From Lachnospiraceae bacterium (GTDB taxonomy: Bacteria; Bacillota; Clostridia; Lachnospirales; Lachnospiraceae): a stretch of 64,000 bases of DNA. The position numbers and the translations under genes are program-made. The notes below the pieces were generated by a model. It was given only the letters and a program-made list of their open reading frames with translations. It was not told the origin of the DNA and ran no database searches. The stretch covers positions 124,001 to 188,000 of the forward strand of contig CAJTDN010000006.1 of assembly GCA_910574865.1 (NCBI GenBank), in the 5' to 3' direction. Below are positions 8,489 through 17,652 of this stretch, piece by piece (position 1 is the stretch's first letter; each line of letters starts with the position of its first letter).

Positions 8489-8665
8489 ATGGAGATACGA
8501 GAACAGAAGGGAAATATTCTTTATGTGAATGGTGAATATCGTGGTGATTCCGCCCTAGGAAAACTCATGCACGATTTCAAGTGCATCAATGCAGATGATA
8601 TGAATTTTGAATTGATGGCAAACCGTACACCGACGCTAGCCACTCCCGTTACAACTTTAGTATAG
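8489..8665 (+). pseudogene. Rpn/PD-(D/E)XK family nuclease-transposase, C-terminal fragment
   Basis: The 58-codon frame contains YVNGEYRGDSALGKLMHDF and a following CINADDMNF. This closely resembles the conserved C-terminal segment (GEYRGDDPIGRLMHDF, ADDMYY) of Rpn-type recombination-promoting nucleases that are abundant in gut Clostridia. Everything before it is missing and the end is replaced at the point where the dispersed GTACACCGACGCTA motif occurs (8625-8638). It is a dead remnant and probably marks the right border of the accessory patch. 8666-8800 holds nothing recognisable. Confidence 0.6.
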
Positions 8666-8801
8666 CACTTCAAAGATAGGCTGGGGAAAGTATTGGCTTT
8701 TTTAGGACCCAAAGAGATGGATGCCCTAAAAGAGAAATTTTTCAGTACAGATATTTATATAATAAAGTTTACTCGTCAGAGCTGAACGAAACTCTTTGTT
8801 C

Positions 8802-8830
8802 TTGCGAATGTGTTCTCATTGTGTTATACT
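8802..8830 (+). promoter_or_regulatory. Promoter of uraA-upp
   Basis: TTGCGA, a 17-base spacer and TATACT lie 37 bases before the uraA ATG. No terminator or PyrR-type hairpin fits in the short leader. Confidence 0.7.
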
Positions 8831-8866
8831 TTTTCAGAGAAATGAATAACACAAGAGGAGGACATT

Positions 8867-10255
8867 ATGAAGGAATATTCAAACGCGCCCATTCGTGACG
8901 CGAGTAAACTGGGATGGCCTAAAATGTTGGTTCTCGGCGTGCAGCACATGTTTGCAATGTTCGGGGCCACGATTTTGGTTCCGATTTTGGTCAACAGCTA
9001 TTTTGGCGGCGAACTGACTAGGGCATTGACGGTGCAGGTGACACTGTTTTGCGCGGGATTCGGGACGCTGCTTTTTCATGTTTGTTCCAAATTCAAGGTG
9101 CCGGCGTTTTTGGGGTCGTCGTTTGCGTTCCTGGGCGGCTTTTCCACCATCGCCGGCCTGGACAGCGGAATCTATGCGGGCATGTCGATGAACGAGAAGG
9201 TTCTTTATGCTTGTGGGGGCATCGTGGTGGCCGGGGTCTTGTATTTCGCGTTGGCTCTCATTATCAAGCTGGTGGGCGTAAAACGGGTGATGCGTTTTCT
9301 GCCGCCGGTCGTGACCGGGCCGATTATCATCTGTATCGGGTTGAGCCTGGCATCGTCCGCCATTTCGAATGCCTCAAGCAACTGGTTTCTGGCAATCGTG
9401 GCACTGGCGACCATTATCGTCTTTAACATTTGGGGAAAAGGGATGTTCCGCATTATTCCGATTTTGATGGGCGTCGTAATCGCGTATGCGGTGGCGTTGG
9501 TAATGCATTTGTGTGGGATGACGAATCCGGACGGCAGCGCGATTTTAGATTTTGCGGCAGTGGGGGCGGCAGGATGGGTGGGACTTCCACCGTTTGCCAT
9601 CTGCAAGTTTGACATTACGGCGATTCTCGTGATGGCTCCAATCGCGTTGGCGACCATGATGGAGCATATTGGGGACATGTCCGCCATTTCCGCGACGGTG
9701 GGAGAAAATTACCTGGCGGAGCCGGGCCTGCACCGTACCTTGGTTGGCGACGGACTGGCGACTTCCCTGGCGGGCCTGGTCGGGGGACCGGCGAACACGA
9801 CTTACGGTGAGAATACCGGGGTGTTGGAGTTGTCCAAGGTATACGACCCGAAGGTGATTCGGATTGCGGCGGTATTCGCGATTCTTCTTAGTTTCATCCC
9901 GAAGGTGTCCTCCGTCATCAGCACGATGCCGTCAGCCATCATCGGCGGGGTCAGTTTCATGCTATATGGCATGATTTCTGCCATAGGCGTTCGCAACGTG
10001 GTGGAGAACAAGGTGGACTTGACGAAGTCCCGCAACTTGATCATCGCCGGAGTCATTTTCGTGTGCGGCCTTGGGTTTGGCGGCGGCCTGACGTTCGAAT
10101 TGGCAGGGGTGTCCATCACGCTGACCGGATTGGCGGTGGCGGCGATTGCGGGAATCCTGCTGAATATCATCCTGCCGGGAAATGATTACGAATTTGGCGT
10201 GAATGCGAGCGGAGACCAGCATCGTGGCGTCTCCGTGCGGGCAAAGGCAGAGTAG
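8867..10255 (+). CDS. uraA: Uracil permease (NCS2 family)
   Basis: A 462-residue membrane protein of the nucleobase:cation symporter-2 family, importing uracil with protons. The family signatures are strong: QHMFAMFGATILVPIL in helix 1, EHIGDMSAIS in helix 8 (the glutamate and histidine that contact uracil in UraA) and GGPANTTYGENTGVL in the helix 10 region, which separates uracil transporters from xanthine carriers. The start follows an AGAGGAGG ribosome site. The next gene is upp, so import and salvage are coupled: uracil enters and is converted to UMP. Confidence 0.95.
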   Translation: MKEYSNAPIRDASKLGWPKMLVLGVQHMFAMFGATILVPILVNSYFGGELTRALTVQVTLFCAGFGTLLFHVCSKFKVPAFLGSSFAFLGGFSTIAGLDSGIYAGMSMNEKVLYACGGIVVAGVLYFALALIIKLVGVKRVMRFLPPVVTGPIIICIGLSLASSAISNASSNWFLAIVALATIIVFNIWGKGMFRIIPILMGVVIAYAVALVMHLCGMTNPDGSAILDFAAVGAAGWVGLPPFAICKFDITAILVMAPIALATMMEHIGDMSAISATVGENYLAEPGLHRTLVGDGLATSLAGLVGGPANTTYGENTGVLELSKVYDPKVIRIAAVFAILLSFIPKVSSVISTMPSAIIGGVSFMLYGMISAIGVRNVVENKVDLTKSRNLIIAGVIFVCGLGFGGGLTFELAGVSITLTGLAVAAIAGILLNIILPGNDYEFGVNASGDQHRGVSVRAKAE

Positions 10256-10341
10256 GGTCATAATTTGCGGTTGCGGCTTTAGCAATACTCATGGCAGATT
10301 TTATTGGCCGTGAGTATAAATAGAGAAAGGAAGTGTATACA

Positions 10342-10980
10342 ATGGAAAAAATGGATAACGTGATAATTTTGAACCACCCGTTGCTGCAGCACAAGATTTC
10401 GATGTTGCGCGACAAAAACACCGGAACCAACGAGTTTCGGAAGCTGGTGGACGAGATTGCCATGTTGGAGGGGTTTATCGCGTTGGAGGATTTGCCGTTG
10501 GAGGACGTGGAGGTGGAGACTCCGATTGAGAAATGCATGACCCCGAAAATTGCCGGACGTAAATTGGCGGTCGTACCCATTTTGCGTGCGGGCCTGGGGA
10601 TGGTGTCCGGTATCCTGGCCCTGGTGCCGACGGCGAAGGTGGGACATATCGGATTGTACAGGGATGAGGTGACACACGAACCGCATGAATATTATTGCAA
10701 GTTGCCAAGTCCGATTGAGGAGCGAACCATCGTGGTGGTCGATCCGATGCTGGCCACCGGCGGTTCGGCGGTGGACGCGGTATCCATGATCAAGGAACAT
10801 GGCGGGGTAAACATCAAATTCATGTGCATCATCGCGGCTCCGGAGGGAGTAAGGCGGCTTCACGAGGCGCATCCGGACGTGCAGGTATATATCGGGCATT
10901 TGGATCGCGAGTTAAATGAGAATGCCTATATCTGCCCGGGACTGGGAGATGCGGGCGACCGTATTTTCGGGACGAAGTAA
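10342..10980 (+). CDS. upp: Uracil phosphoribosyltransferase
   Basis: A 212-residue enzyme that makes UMP from uracil and PRPP. It has the PRPP loop [13 protein letters not shown], the N-terminal [17 protein letters not shown] block, and the C-terminal uracil-binding stretch [17 protein letters not shown], all canonical. ATG at 10342 is chosen over a GTG at 10333 because the AGAAAGGAAG site fits it better. It is 86 bases after uraA; between the genes an imperfect hairpin (ATACTCATGGC with GCCGTGAGTAT) could tune relative expression. Two and a half copies of a hairpin repeat follow. Confidence 0.97.
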   Translation: MEKMDNVIILNHPLLQHKISMLRDKNTGTNEFRKLVDEIAMLEGFIALEDLPLEDVEVETPIEKCMTPKIAGRKLAVVPILRAGLGMVSGILALVPTAKVGHIGLYRDEVTHEPHEYYCKLPSPIEERTIVVVDPMLATGGSAVDAVSMIKEHGGVNIKFMCIIAAPEGVRRLHEAHPDVQVYIGHLDRELNENAYICPGLGDAGDRIFGTK

Positions 10981-10995
10981 ATAGTAAACATGGCC

Positions 10996-11247
10996 ATTCG
11001 CACGTAAGTACCCGAAAAACGGGTACTAAGTGCTCATGGTAAGAGGAAACTCCGCTTGGCTAGGCTCGAAAGGACCTCGCCAAGGCGCGCGGAGTACATT
11101 CGCACGTAAGTACCCGAAAAACGGGTACTAAGTGCTCATGGTAAGAGGAAACTCCGCTTGGCTAGGCTCGAAAGGACCTCGCCAAGGCGCGCGGAGTACA
11201 TTCGCACGTAAGTACCCGGAAAACGGGTACTAAGTGCTCATGGTAAG
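10996..11247 (-). repeat. Two-hairpin extragenic repeat, 2.5 tandem copies (102-bp period)
   Basis: Units start at 10996, 11098 and 11200, the last being partial. Read on the minus strand each unit has hairpin 1 (GAGCACTTAGTACCCG, loop, CGGGTACTTACGTGCGA) and hairpin 2 (ACTCCGC, inner stem CTTGGC with GCCAAG, GCGGAGT). The same element occurs at 17997-18090 and 63309-63519, with different but still complementary stem bases. It fills the gap between upp and the HIT gene. Confidence 0.8.
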
Positions 11248-11259
11248 AAGGAGACGTAG

Positions 11260-11679
11260 ATGAAGGATCAAAATTGTGGTTATTGTATGAGGGGAGAACT
11301 CCTCGACGCGTTCGGCATTTTTATTTGTGACATGGACGTGAGCTCGTTGATTTTGTTCAAGGAACAGAGCAAGCCGGGAAGATGTATCGTGGCCTATAAA
11401 GACCATGTGAGTGAAATCGTGGATATCAGCGACGGGGAGCGCAATGCCTTTTTTGCGGACGTGACAAGGGCGGCACGGGCGATTCACGCGGCATTTTCAC
11501 CGGACAAGGTCAACTACGGCGCGTATGGTGACACGGGATGCCATTTGCACATGCACCTTGTGCCGAAATACAAGGACGGCGACGAGTGGGGCGGCGTATT
11601 TCAGATGAACCCGCAGAAGGTGTTTTTGACGGACGGGGAATATGCAGAAATGATTGAAAAAATCAAGGCCAACTTGTAG
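11260..11679 (+). CDS. HIT family hydrolase/transferase
   Basis: A 139-residue histidine-triad protein. The triad motif reads HLHMHLVPK, a conventional HxHxH with phi residues, near residue 91. An N-terminal CGYCMRGELL pair of cysteines resembles the zinc-binding start of some HIT proteins. The family hydrolyses nucleoside phosphoramidates or dinucleoside polyphosphates. GAAGGAGAC precedes the ATG. It is followed after 33 bases by an HD-domain gene and probably shares its transcript. Confidence 0.85.
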   Translation: MKDQNCGYCMRGELLDAFGIFICDMDVSSLILFKEQSKPGRCIVAYKDHVSEIVDISDGERNAFFADVTRAARAIHAAFSPDKVNYGAYGDTGCHLHMHLVPKYKDGDEWGGVFQMNPQKVFLTDGEYAEMIEKIKANL

Positions 11680-11712
11680 TTTTGAAAGAGGAATGGAAAG
11701 GTTTCATGATTC

Positions 11713-12477
11713 ATGGACGCGATGGAAGTGTTTTTGGAGTATGCCTCGCATTTTGACAGCGAGGGCAATGGAAGGATTAAGTTGAAAATCGTGCACACGC
11801 AGGCGGTGGCGGACGTGATGAACCGTCTGACAAGAAGGCTGGGGCTTACAGAGAGGATGCGCCGTCTCGCCTACCTTTGTGCCGTTTATCACGACATCGG
11901 CCGTTTTGAGCAGTTGAAGCGATATAACACGTTTTCGGATGCCGAGAGTTTCAATCATGCGTTGCTTAGCTGTGAAATCCTGCGCAAGGAGCATTTGTTG
12001 GATGAATTAGCAGAAAATGAGCGGGAGATGATTTTGACGGCCATTGCCAATCACAACAAATTTGCCATTGAGCCGGGGCTTGACGCGGATACGTTGCTCT
12101 TGTGCAAACTGATTCGTGACGCGGACAAGTGTGACATTTTTCGTGTCTTTGCCTATGAGGACATGGTGGACACGATGGGTGAGACGCTTGAACAAGTGGC
12201 AAAAGAGACCGTGTCGGACGTCGTGTACGATTGTGTCTTAAAGCATGTTTGCGTGAAGCGGGAGGACAGGAAGACCGGATTGGACGTCTGGGTCAGTTTT
12301 TTGACGTTCGTGTTTGACATTTATTTCAAGGAGAGCATCGAGTGGATCTTGGAGACGGGGTATTACAAGCTGCCGTTTGAACAAGTGACGTTTACCAATC
12401 CACAGACGGTCGGGCGGCTTGAGGTGGTGTTTGCCGAGGTGGAGGGGTATATGCGGGAGAAAATCGGGAGAGGGTGA
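11713..12477 (+). CDS. HD domain-containing phosphohydrolase
   Basis: A 254-residue protein with a single HD domain. The first metal histidine is in VHTQAVADV, the HD pair is in YLCAVYHDIGRFEQ, the later histidine is in FNHALLS, and the last aspartate is in LIRDADKCDIFRV. This arrangement is typical of YfbR/YedJ-like nucleotide phosphohydrolases. The substrate is not identifiable. The terminator stem starts inside its last codons. It is co-directional with the HIT gene. Confidence 0.8.
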   Translation: MDAMEVFLEYASHFDSEGNGRIKLKIVHTQAVADVMNRLTRRLGLTERMRRLAYLCAVYHDIGRFEQLKRYNTFSDAESFNHALLSCEILRKEHLLDELAENEREMILTAIANHNKFAIEPGLDADTLLLCKLIRDADKCDIFRVFAYEDMVDTMGETLEQVAKETVSDVVYDCVLKHVCVKREDRKTGLDVWVSFLTFVFDIYFKESIEWILETGYYKLPFEQVTFTNPQTVGRLEVVFAEVEGYMREKIGRG

Positions 12478-12492
12478 CTTCTCCCGATTTTT
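12461..12492 (+). terminator. Intrinsic terminator
   Basis: AAATCGGGAG and CTCCCGATTT form a 10-bp stem followed by T residues. The left arm lies within the last codons of the HD gene. The 12493-12612 interval that follows shows no gene. Confidence 0.85.
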
Positions 12493-12612
12493 AGTAGAAA
12501 GATGAATGTGAGAGCAAGGGGGTTCAGTGTGTACCCGCTTCCACAAGAAGTCCGCCTATCAGGCCTTGCTTGGAAAGGAGAAATGTCCTTGCTTGTTTTT
12601 TGCTTAATGTAA

Positions 12613-13440
12613 TCATGAGGGGGTCTCCTGATTATTGATTTCCGGAATCCCGTCTCCTTCCGTCAAGGCCTTTTTGGCCAGCTTGTCCGCCATTTCATTG
12701 TAATAATCCCCGGTGTGGGCGGCAACCTTGGTGAAGGAAATTTTGATTCTTTGGCCGTTTTGCCGCATGTATGCGGCGTATTTTTGCGTTAACGGGTTAT
12801 TTGTCTTCCACCTGCCCGTGGCCCACATCTCGATACCGGAATAGTCGTAGCGGATGTCAATGGCCGGGTAATTATTTTTGATACACCATTTGACGGCGAA
12901 CATCGCCCCCAGCATTTCCCCGGTCACGTTGCGCAATGCCAGGGACTCGGGATTGTCGCCGTTTCCCGACCACTCTTTGACTTCGCCGCCGGGGGTGATG
13001 AGGACGCAGCCGAAGGAGTAGCGTTTTACCTTTTTGTCAAAACTACCGTCCACGTAGGCGACGACCTGGCCGGGAAGGCAGGCCACTTGTGGCGGGAGGG
13101 GGCGTTTTGCGGCCTTGGACAGTTTCAGGCAAGATTTGGCGGAGGCACCTTTCGGGAGCTTCGGGGAAATCTTCGACGGGGATCCTAGCGAGAAAACCGA
13201 AGGGACTTTTTTCGAAGCTTTTGTCATTGAAGTCGTTTTTTGCGTTGCATTGTTCGGGGAAACTTCCACGGTTCTCGTCTTCACGCCACCTGCCAGATAT
13301 TCTTTTGCGGCTTCTTCGGTGGGAAAGCCTTTATATTCCGCTCCCGGGTACCCGTCCACGGAAGCCTTGCACTCGTCCCAGGTATGAAAAATACCGATGA
13401 CTTTGCCGGTTCTTACGGCGTAAAAATTTTTCTTGGCCAT
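12613..13440 (-). CDS. rnhA: Ribonuclease HI with N-terminal viroplasmin-like domain
   Basis: 275 residues. Residues 1-50 (FYAVRTGKVIGIFHTWDECK, YKGFPTEEAAKEYL) are the RNase H1 N-terminal/caulimovirus viroplasmin domain, which binds RNA-DNA hybrids. A basic, low-complexity linker follows. From about residue 125 is the catalytic domain, with the DEDD residues in VAYVDGSF, NVTGEMLGA, IRYDYSGIE and YNEMADKLAK. It removes the RNA strand of hybrids and R-loops. The frame opens with ATG at 13440, with an AGGAGC site. It is divergent from the aldo/keto reductase. Confidence 0.93.
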   Translation of the reverse strand: MAKKNFYAVRTGKVIGIFHTWDECKASVDGYPGAEYKGFPTEEAAKEYLAGGVKTRTVEVSPNNATQKTTSMTKASKKVPSVFSLGSPSKISPKLPKGASAKSCLKLSKAAKRPLPPQVACLPGQVVAYVDGSFDKKVKRYSFGCVLITPGGEVKEWSGNGDNPESLALRNVTGEMLGAMFAVKWCIKNNYPAIDIRYDYSGIEMWATGRWKTNNPLTQKYAAYMRQNGQRIKISFTKVAAHTGDYYNEMADKLAKKALTEGDGIPEINNQETPS

Positions 13441-13565
13441 ATCTGCTCCTTTAATGCGTTGGTCTTGATGTTTTGCGTTCTTCTTGATATTTCATGTGGA
13501 TAAGTGTATCATAGATTGAGACAGATTTCCAATATTTTTATGAAATTTTATAATCGGGAGGGCTC

Positions 13566-14747
13566 ATGATGCAATACAGGGAAGACAAACATGGAAACAA
13601 GCTATCCATTCTTGGCTACGGCTGCATGCGCTTCACGAAGAAGGGCAACAAGATTGACCTTGACAAGGCGGAGCGGGAGTTATTGTACGCCATTAAACAA
13701 GGCGTGAATTATCTGGACACGGCATATATTTACGACGGAAGCGAGGCGGCACTGGGGGAGATTCTGGAGCGAAACCGGATTCGCGACAAGGTTTTTATCG
13801 CCACGAAATTGCCGCAGTACATGGTAAAGTCCGTGGACGGGGCGGAAAAAATTTTTCAGGAGGAATTAAGGCGGCTGCGCACGGACCATGTGGATTATTA
13901 CCTGATGCACATGCTAAGCGACGTGGAGAATTGGGAGCGGCTGAAGTCGATTGGCATTGACAAGTGGATAGAAAAGAAGAAAGAAAGCGGCCAGATTCGT
14001 AACATCGGCTTTTCCTTCCATGGGACGACCTCGCACTTCCTGCCGCTCCTTGACGCGCATGACTGGGACTTTTGCCAAATCCAGTACAATTATCTGGACG
14101 AGCACACGCAGGCGGGGCGCAAAGGTCTTGAGTACGCCGGCGCGAAGGGAATTCCGGTCATCATCATGGAGCCGCTCCGGGGTGGCAAGCTGGTCAACGA
14201 CCTGCCTAAAAAGGCGCGGGAGGCCATCGCGGCGGATGCAAAGAAGAGAAGCGCGGCGGAACTGGCCCTGCGCTGGCTGTGGAACCAGCCGCAAGTGACG
14301 TGCGTCCTGTCGGGCATGAATTCTCTGGAAATGGTGCAGGAGAACGTCCGCATCGCGTCTGACGTGCGGGCCGGGGAATTTACGGACGGGGATTTTGCAT
14401 TGATTTCGCGGGCGCGCTCTGCCATCATGGACGGCGTGAAGATTGGCTGTACCGGCTGCGGCTATTGCCAACCGTGTCCGAAAAACATTGGAATTCCGCA
14501 GGCCTTCCAGAGCTATAATCTGATTGAGGTGGAGGGAAAATCAAAGGCATGGATGGAATATTTCCAGAACACGGCGCTGCGCTCGAAGACGAGCAGCGCC
14601 TCCCAGTGCGTCGGCTGCGGGAAGTGCGAGGAGCATTGCCCCCAGCATTTGCCGATAAGGCAGTATTTGAAGGACGTGGAAAAAACGATGGAGACGCCGA
14701 CATACCGGATTGCCAAAAAAATCGTCAAATTGCTTCATTTGTATTGA
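13566..14747 (+). CDS. Aldo/keto reductase with C-terminal 4Fe-4S ferredoxin domain
   Basis: 393 residues. The AKR barrel occupies about 1-290, with the catalytic tyrosine in LDTAYIYDGSE, the lysine in ATKLPQ, the YYLMHMLSD strand and IGFSFHG. The C-terminal part has two cysteine clusters, CTGCGYCQPCP and CVGCGKCEEHCPQ, a di-cluster arrangement found in anaerobe AKRs that pass electrons from ferredoxin. The substrate is unknown. ATG at 13566 and a second ATG at 13569 both follow TCGGGAGGG. The large terminator at 14883-14991 ends the unit. Confidence 0.9.
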   Translation: MMQYREDKHGNKLSILGYGCMRFTKKGNKIDLDKAERELLYAIKQGVNYLDTAYIYDGSEAALGEILERNRIRDKVFIATKLPQYMVKSVDGAEKIFQEELRRLRTDHVDYYLMHMLSDVENWERLKSIGIDKWIEKKKESGQIRNIGFSFHGTTSHFLPLLDAHDWDFCQIQYNYLDEHTQAGRKGLEYAGAKGIPVIIMEPLRGGKLVNDLPKKAREAIAADAKKRSAAELALRWLWNQPQVTCVLSGMNSLEMVQENVRIASDVRAGEFTDGDFALISRARSAIMDGVKIGCTGCGYCQPCPKNIGIPQAFQSYNLIEVEGKSKAWMEYFQNTALRSKTSSASQCVGCGKCEEHCPQHLPIRQYLKDVEKTMETPTYRIAKKIVKLLHLY

Positions 14748-14786
14748 CATGGCGCGCAGCTCCCGGAGAGCGCGTTTTATGGCATG

Positions 14787-14810
14787 TTGCCATCTGTACA
14801 TTGACGCTAA
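14787..14810 (+). repeat. Dispersed TTGCC..TGTACA..GACGCTAA motif
   Basis: TTGCCATCTGTACATTGACG and the following CTAA match the core repeated at 28535, 52216 (minus) and 52344, and in part 8625. It stands alone between the AKR stop and the terminator. Confidence 0.5.
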
Positions 14811-14882
14811 TCGCGGTTTATACAAGGAGGGTAATTATAGGTATGTCGGAGTAGGGCGTGGTTAAAGGAAATTTTGATGCCA

Positions 14883-14991
14883 AAAAGAGCTGTCGGGAAA
14901 TGACTGCAGGCCCACGACATATGCCGTGGCACATCTGGATTTGCCACCATATACTGTGGGGTTTCCGCATTACCCGACAGCCCCTTTTTTG
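14883..14991. terminator. Long bidirectional terminator
   Basis: GCTGTCGGG and CCCGACAGC enclose about 75 bases that themselves form an imperfect stem (GCCCACGACATATGCCGTGGC region against GCCACCATATACTGTGGGG). A CCCCTTTTTT run follows on the plus strand and a CTCTTTTT run on the minus strand, so it separates the convergent AKR and flavodiiron genes. Apart from this and the short repeat, 14748-15039 is empty. Confidence 0.8.
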
Positions 14992-15039
14992 ACGTTTCAC
15001 GTCGTGCATTTTTGTGGCAATGGAAAAAGTGAAGTGCGG

Positions 15040-16194
15040 TTACTTGCACATTTCCGCGGCCAACGCGTCAATTTGTTCCAGGTTTTCCACACTCAAGGCG
15101 GACTTGATGGTCACGACGGGATCCACGACGGTCGTGTTTTTGCAACCCTCCAGCATCTTGCCCATCACCTTGGCGGCGGTCGAGGCCCAGGAGCCGTTTT
15201 CCATGAGACCCACGGTGCGGTTCTGCCAATTGTGCTCGGCGAGGGTGTTGATAAACTCGCGCATGAACGGGAAGACGTCCGCATTGTATGTAGTGGTCGC
15301 CAAAACGACCTTGCCATAGCGGAACGCGTCCTCGACCGCCTCGGCCATGTCGCAGCGGGCGAGGTCGTTGACCGTCACCTTCGGACATCCTTTCTCCTTC
15401 AGCTTTTCGGCCAATAGTTCCACGGCCTTTTTCGTGTTTCCATAGACGGACGTGTAGGCAATCATGACACCTTCACTCTCCACGCCGTAGGTCGTCCATG
15501 TATTATATAAATCAAGATAATAGCCGAGGTTTTCACTCAATACCGGGCCATGCAGCGGGCAAATGGTCTGGATGTCCAAGGCGGAAGCTTTTTTCAGCAG
15601 GTTTTGCGCTTGCGCACCATATTTCCCGACAATACCGAAATAGTAGCGGCGGGCTTCGCATGCCCAGTCTTCCTCGACGTCCAGCGCGCCGAACTTACCG
15701 AAAGCGTCGGCGGAAAAGAGTACCTTGTCAAAGCTGTCATAAGTGACGATGACTTCCGGCCAGTGTACCATCGGCGCGGCCACGAAACTCAATTCATGCT
15801 TTCCGAGGGAAAGCATGTCGCCCTCTTTCGCGATGAGCCGGCTGTCGGAAAAATCCGTGCCGAAAAATTGCTTCATCATGGTAAATGCCTTGGAGCTTGC
15901 CACGATGCGCGTTTGCGGGTAACTTTCCACGAAACGCATGACGTTTGCCGAGTGATCCGGTTCCATATGCTGGATAATCAGGTAGTCGGGTTGCCGCCCG
16001 TTTAGGACGGTGGCGACGTTTGCCAGCCATTCCTCTCCGAAATTCGCATCCACGGTGTCAAATACGGCAATTTTTTCATCCAGAATCACGTAAGAGTTGT
16101 AAGCCATGCCATTCTCCACCATATACTGCCCTTCAAAAAGGTCGATGTCGTGGTCATTTACACCAACGTATTTGATGTCGTCTGAAATTCTCAT
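15040..16194 (-). CDS. fprA: Flavodiiron protein (A-type flavoprotein, oxygen/NO reductase)
   Basis: 384 residues. The N-terminal metallo-beta-lactamase-like domain carries the diiron ligands HMEPDHS (HxExD motif) and later CPLHGPVL; its aspartate lies in FSADAFG. The C-terminal flavodoxin domain begins around residue 250 with the FMN loop AYTSVYGNTKKAVE. These enzymes reduce O2 to water or NO to N2O in anaerobes, usually with rubredoxin as donor; a rubredoxin-fused flavin reductase is encoded at 52931. ATG at 16194 follows AGAAAGGATG; upstream codons in the frame are not conserved. A TGGTATACT extended -10 lies near 16295-16303. Confidence 0.93.
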   Translation of the reverse strand: MRISDDIKYVGVNDHDIDLFEGQYMVENGMAYNSYVILDEKIAVFDTVDANFGEEWLANVATVLNGRQPDYLIIQHMEPDHSANVMRFVESYPQTRIVASSKAFTMMKQFFGTDFSDSRLIAKEGDMLSLGKHELSFVAAPMVHWPEVIVTYDSFDKVLFSADAFGKFGALDVEEDWACEARRYYFGIVGKYGAQAQNLLKKASALDIQTICPLHGPVLSENLGYYLDLYNTWTTYGVESEGVMIAYTSVYGNTKKAVELLAEKLKEKGCPKVTVNDLARCDMAEAVEDAFRYGKVVLATTTYNADVFPFMREFINTLAEHNWQNRTVGLMENGSWASTAAKVMGKMLEGCKNTTVVDPVVTIKSALSVENLEQIDALAAEMCK

Positions 16195-16428
16195 AATGAT
16201 GCATCCTTTCTTTGAAAATTTGTTGTGTGATGATAGAGGAGGCAATACTTTTTCTGCTTCCAATACCATGTGGTAGAATACAACAGATTTTTAAAGTATA
16301 CCATATTCTTCAAGTAATAGAAACCATTTTTCCCAAAATATCCATTGTGAAAAACAACGATATTTTCGCCCGTTTATTAAGTTTCATGGGTAATATGCCA
16401 AACGGCCGCAAAACCGAAAAAACAAGGG

Positions 16429-16458
16429 TTTACAAAACATATGTTCTGATGATATGAT
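16429..16458 (+). promoter_or_regulatory. Promoter of the XRE regulator at 16575
   Basis: TTTACA, an 18-base spacer and TATGAT lie on the plus strand. The rest of 16195-16574 is AT-rich leader sequence without a gene. Confidence 0.5.
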
Positions 16459-16574
16459 AAAGGAAACTCTAGGGAAAATGCATGGGAATTGGAGCGTGGA
16501 TGGTGCGGCGCGCCATGTGTCCCGGTGGTGGTGGCAGGTGGCCTGGGGTTGAGAACAGGAAGGGGAGGCTATGT

Positions 16575-16937
16575 ATGTATCCGATGATTGACAAGGAGAA
16601 AACGGGACGATGGCTGAAAGCGTTGTTTACGGTGAAAAGGGTGCGGCCGAAGGACATACAAGCGTATCTGTCGCTTGGCTGCATCCAGACGGTGTACCGT
16701 TGGCTGGACGGGACGAACATTCCGAGCATGGACCATCTTTATGCCCTGAGCGGATTGTTGGGGATTACCGTGGACCAGATGGTCGTTGGCAACAAGGATG
16801 ACAGGGCGTGGCGGAGGCGGCGAGAAACTTGTTCGCGTCTGGCAGGATATCTGACGCGGTTGGAAAATCCAGAAGGGCCGTACTCGCGGTCGATAAAATC
16901 TGCCGTGACTCATGGCAAAGTGGAAGTGTGGAGATGA
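16575..16937 (+). CDS. XRE-type helix-turn-helix regulator
   Basis: A 120-residue protein. Residues 1-65 (MIDKEKTGRWLKALFTVKRV, then DIQAYLSLGCIQTVYRWLDG) form an atypical XRE fold whose recognition helix reads CIQTVYRWLDGTNIPSMDHL. The tail is basic. It is clearly paralogous to the divergent regulator at 17653-17979 (TQTIYDWYKGRTLPSMDNM), about 1 kb away. The start is chosen by the AGGGGAGG site; the longer frame from 16482 lacks one. The target is unknown. Confidence 0.75.
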   Translation: MYPMIDKEKTGRWLKALFTVKRVRPKDIQAYLSLGCIQTVYRWLDGTNIPSMDHLYALSGLLGITVDQMVVGNKDDRAWRRRRETCSRLAGYLTRLENPEGPYSRSIKSAVTHGKVEVWR

Positions 16938-16980
16938 AGTCTTCAAGCGACCACGCCGCCCTAAAACTTCCTGCCATATT

Positions 16981-17014
16981 ATACTGCGGGGCAAAAACAT
17001 TTGACCCGCAGTAT
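16981..17014. repeat. Hairpin with GGGGCAAAAACATTTG core
   Basis: ATACTGCGGGGCAA and TTGACCCGCAGTAT form a near-perfect 14-bp stem. The same GGGGCAAAAACATTTG core and a GTATACGA tail recur at 52852-52882. It is not followed by a T-run. The surrounding 16938-17207 contains no gene. Confidence 0.5.
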
Positions 17015-17207
17015 ACGAGGATGCACACAGCCGCATAAGGAAACATGCCGCTATACCCCTCAATACATCCATCCCAGGAAGAACAGACCCATGTAAACCG
17101 CCGATATTGTATTTTGTGCAAATCGTGTTATACTGTTTTCTATATAAAACGGGAATCGCATTGAAGCATGGTAGTCAAAAATATCACACGAAAGGCTGGG
17201 ACTAAGA

Positions 17208-17599
17208 ATGAATTCGAACGCAAGACTCGTTCCCGCGGCAGACAAAACGTTGAAAATAATTGAACATATGGCAAGACATATCAAAGAAGGCTGCGGCGCG
17301 TTTTCCAGGAATGCCACGCCTGCTACACGGACACGACTATCGTGGAGGAAGATGCCTTCATAAAAGAAATCCACCAAGTCGCGGAACAAGGCTACGCCCT
17401 CAACAAGGGCGAATATGAAGACGGGGTATGTAGTATCGCCGTACCCGTCAGAAACGGCAGCGGAAACATTGCCGCCTCCATGAATATCGTCGTACCGGAG
17501 ACACGCTTCTCAAACGAACGGCAAAAAGAATTGCTGGACTTGTTACTGGAAAAGGCGGCGTACCTCTCGTCGCTTCGGGGATACCAGGCGAAAGAATAG
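17208..17599 (+). pseudogene. IclR-family regulator, internally deleted
   Basis: ATG at 17208 starts NARLVPAADKTLKIIEHMAR, an IclR N-terminal helix. The frame then breaks near 17300 and resumes in another phase with HACYTDTTIVEEDAF and VAEQGYALNKGEYEDGVCSI. The latter is the conserved end of the IclR effector domain, with its QGYAxxxxExxxGVxxIAxPV pattern. The DNA-binding helices and most of the sensor domain are deleted. A TATACT box precedes it (17123-17145 region). It is a recent, non-functional remnant. Confidence 0.75.
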
Positions 17600-17637
17600 A
17601 AAAGGAGCCGCACACAATTCGGCAGCTCCTTTTCTTT
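17599..17637. terminator. Bidirectional terminator
   Basis: GAAAAGGAGC and GCTCCTTTTC form a 10-bp stem with T residues on the right and, on the other strand, on the left. It lies between the IclR remnant and the convergent XRE gene. Confidence 0.8.
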
Positions 17638-17652
17638 TCCCATAACATCTTT

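Noticed and set aside
8830-8866. Search for a PyrR or uracil-responsive attenuator before uraA
   Set aside because: The leader is too short and shows no terminator stem.
12540-12612. CCTTGCTTG pair as a terminator for rnhA
   Set aside because: The two copies are direct, not inverted, repeats, so no stem forms.
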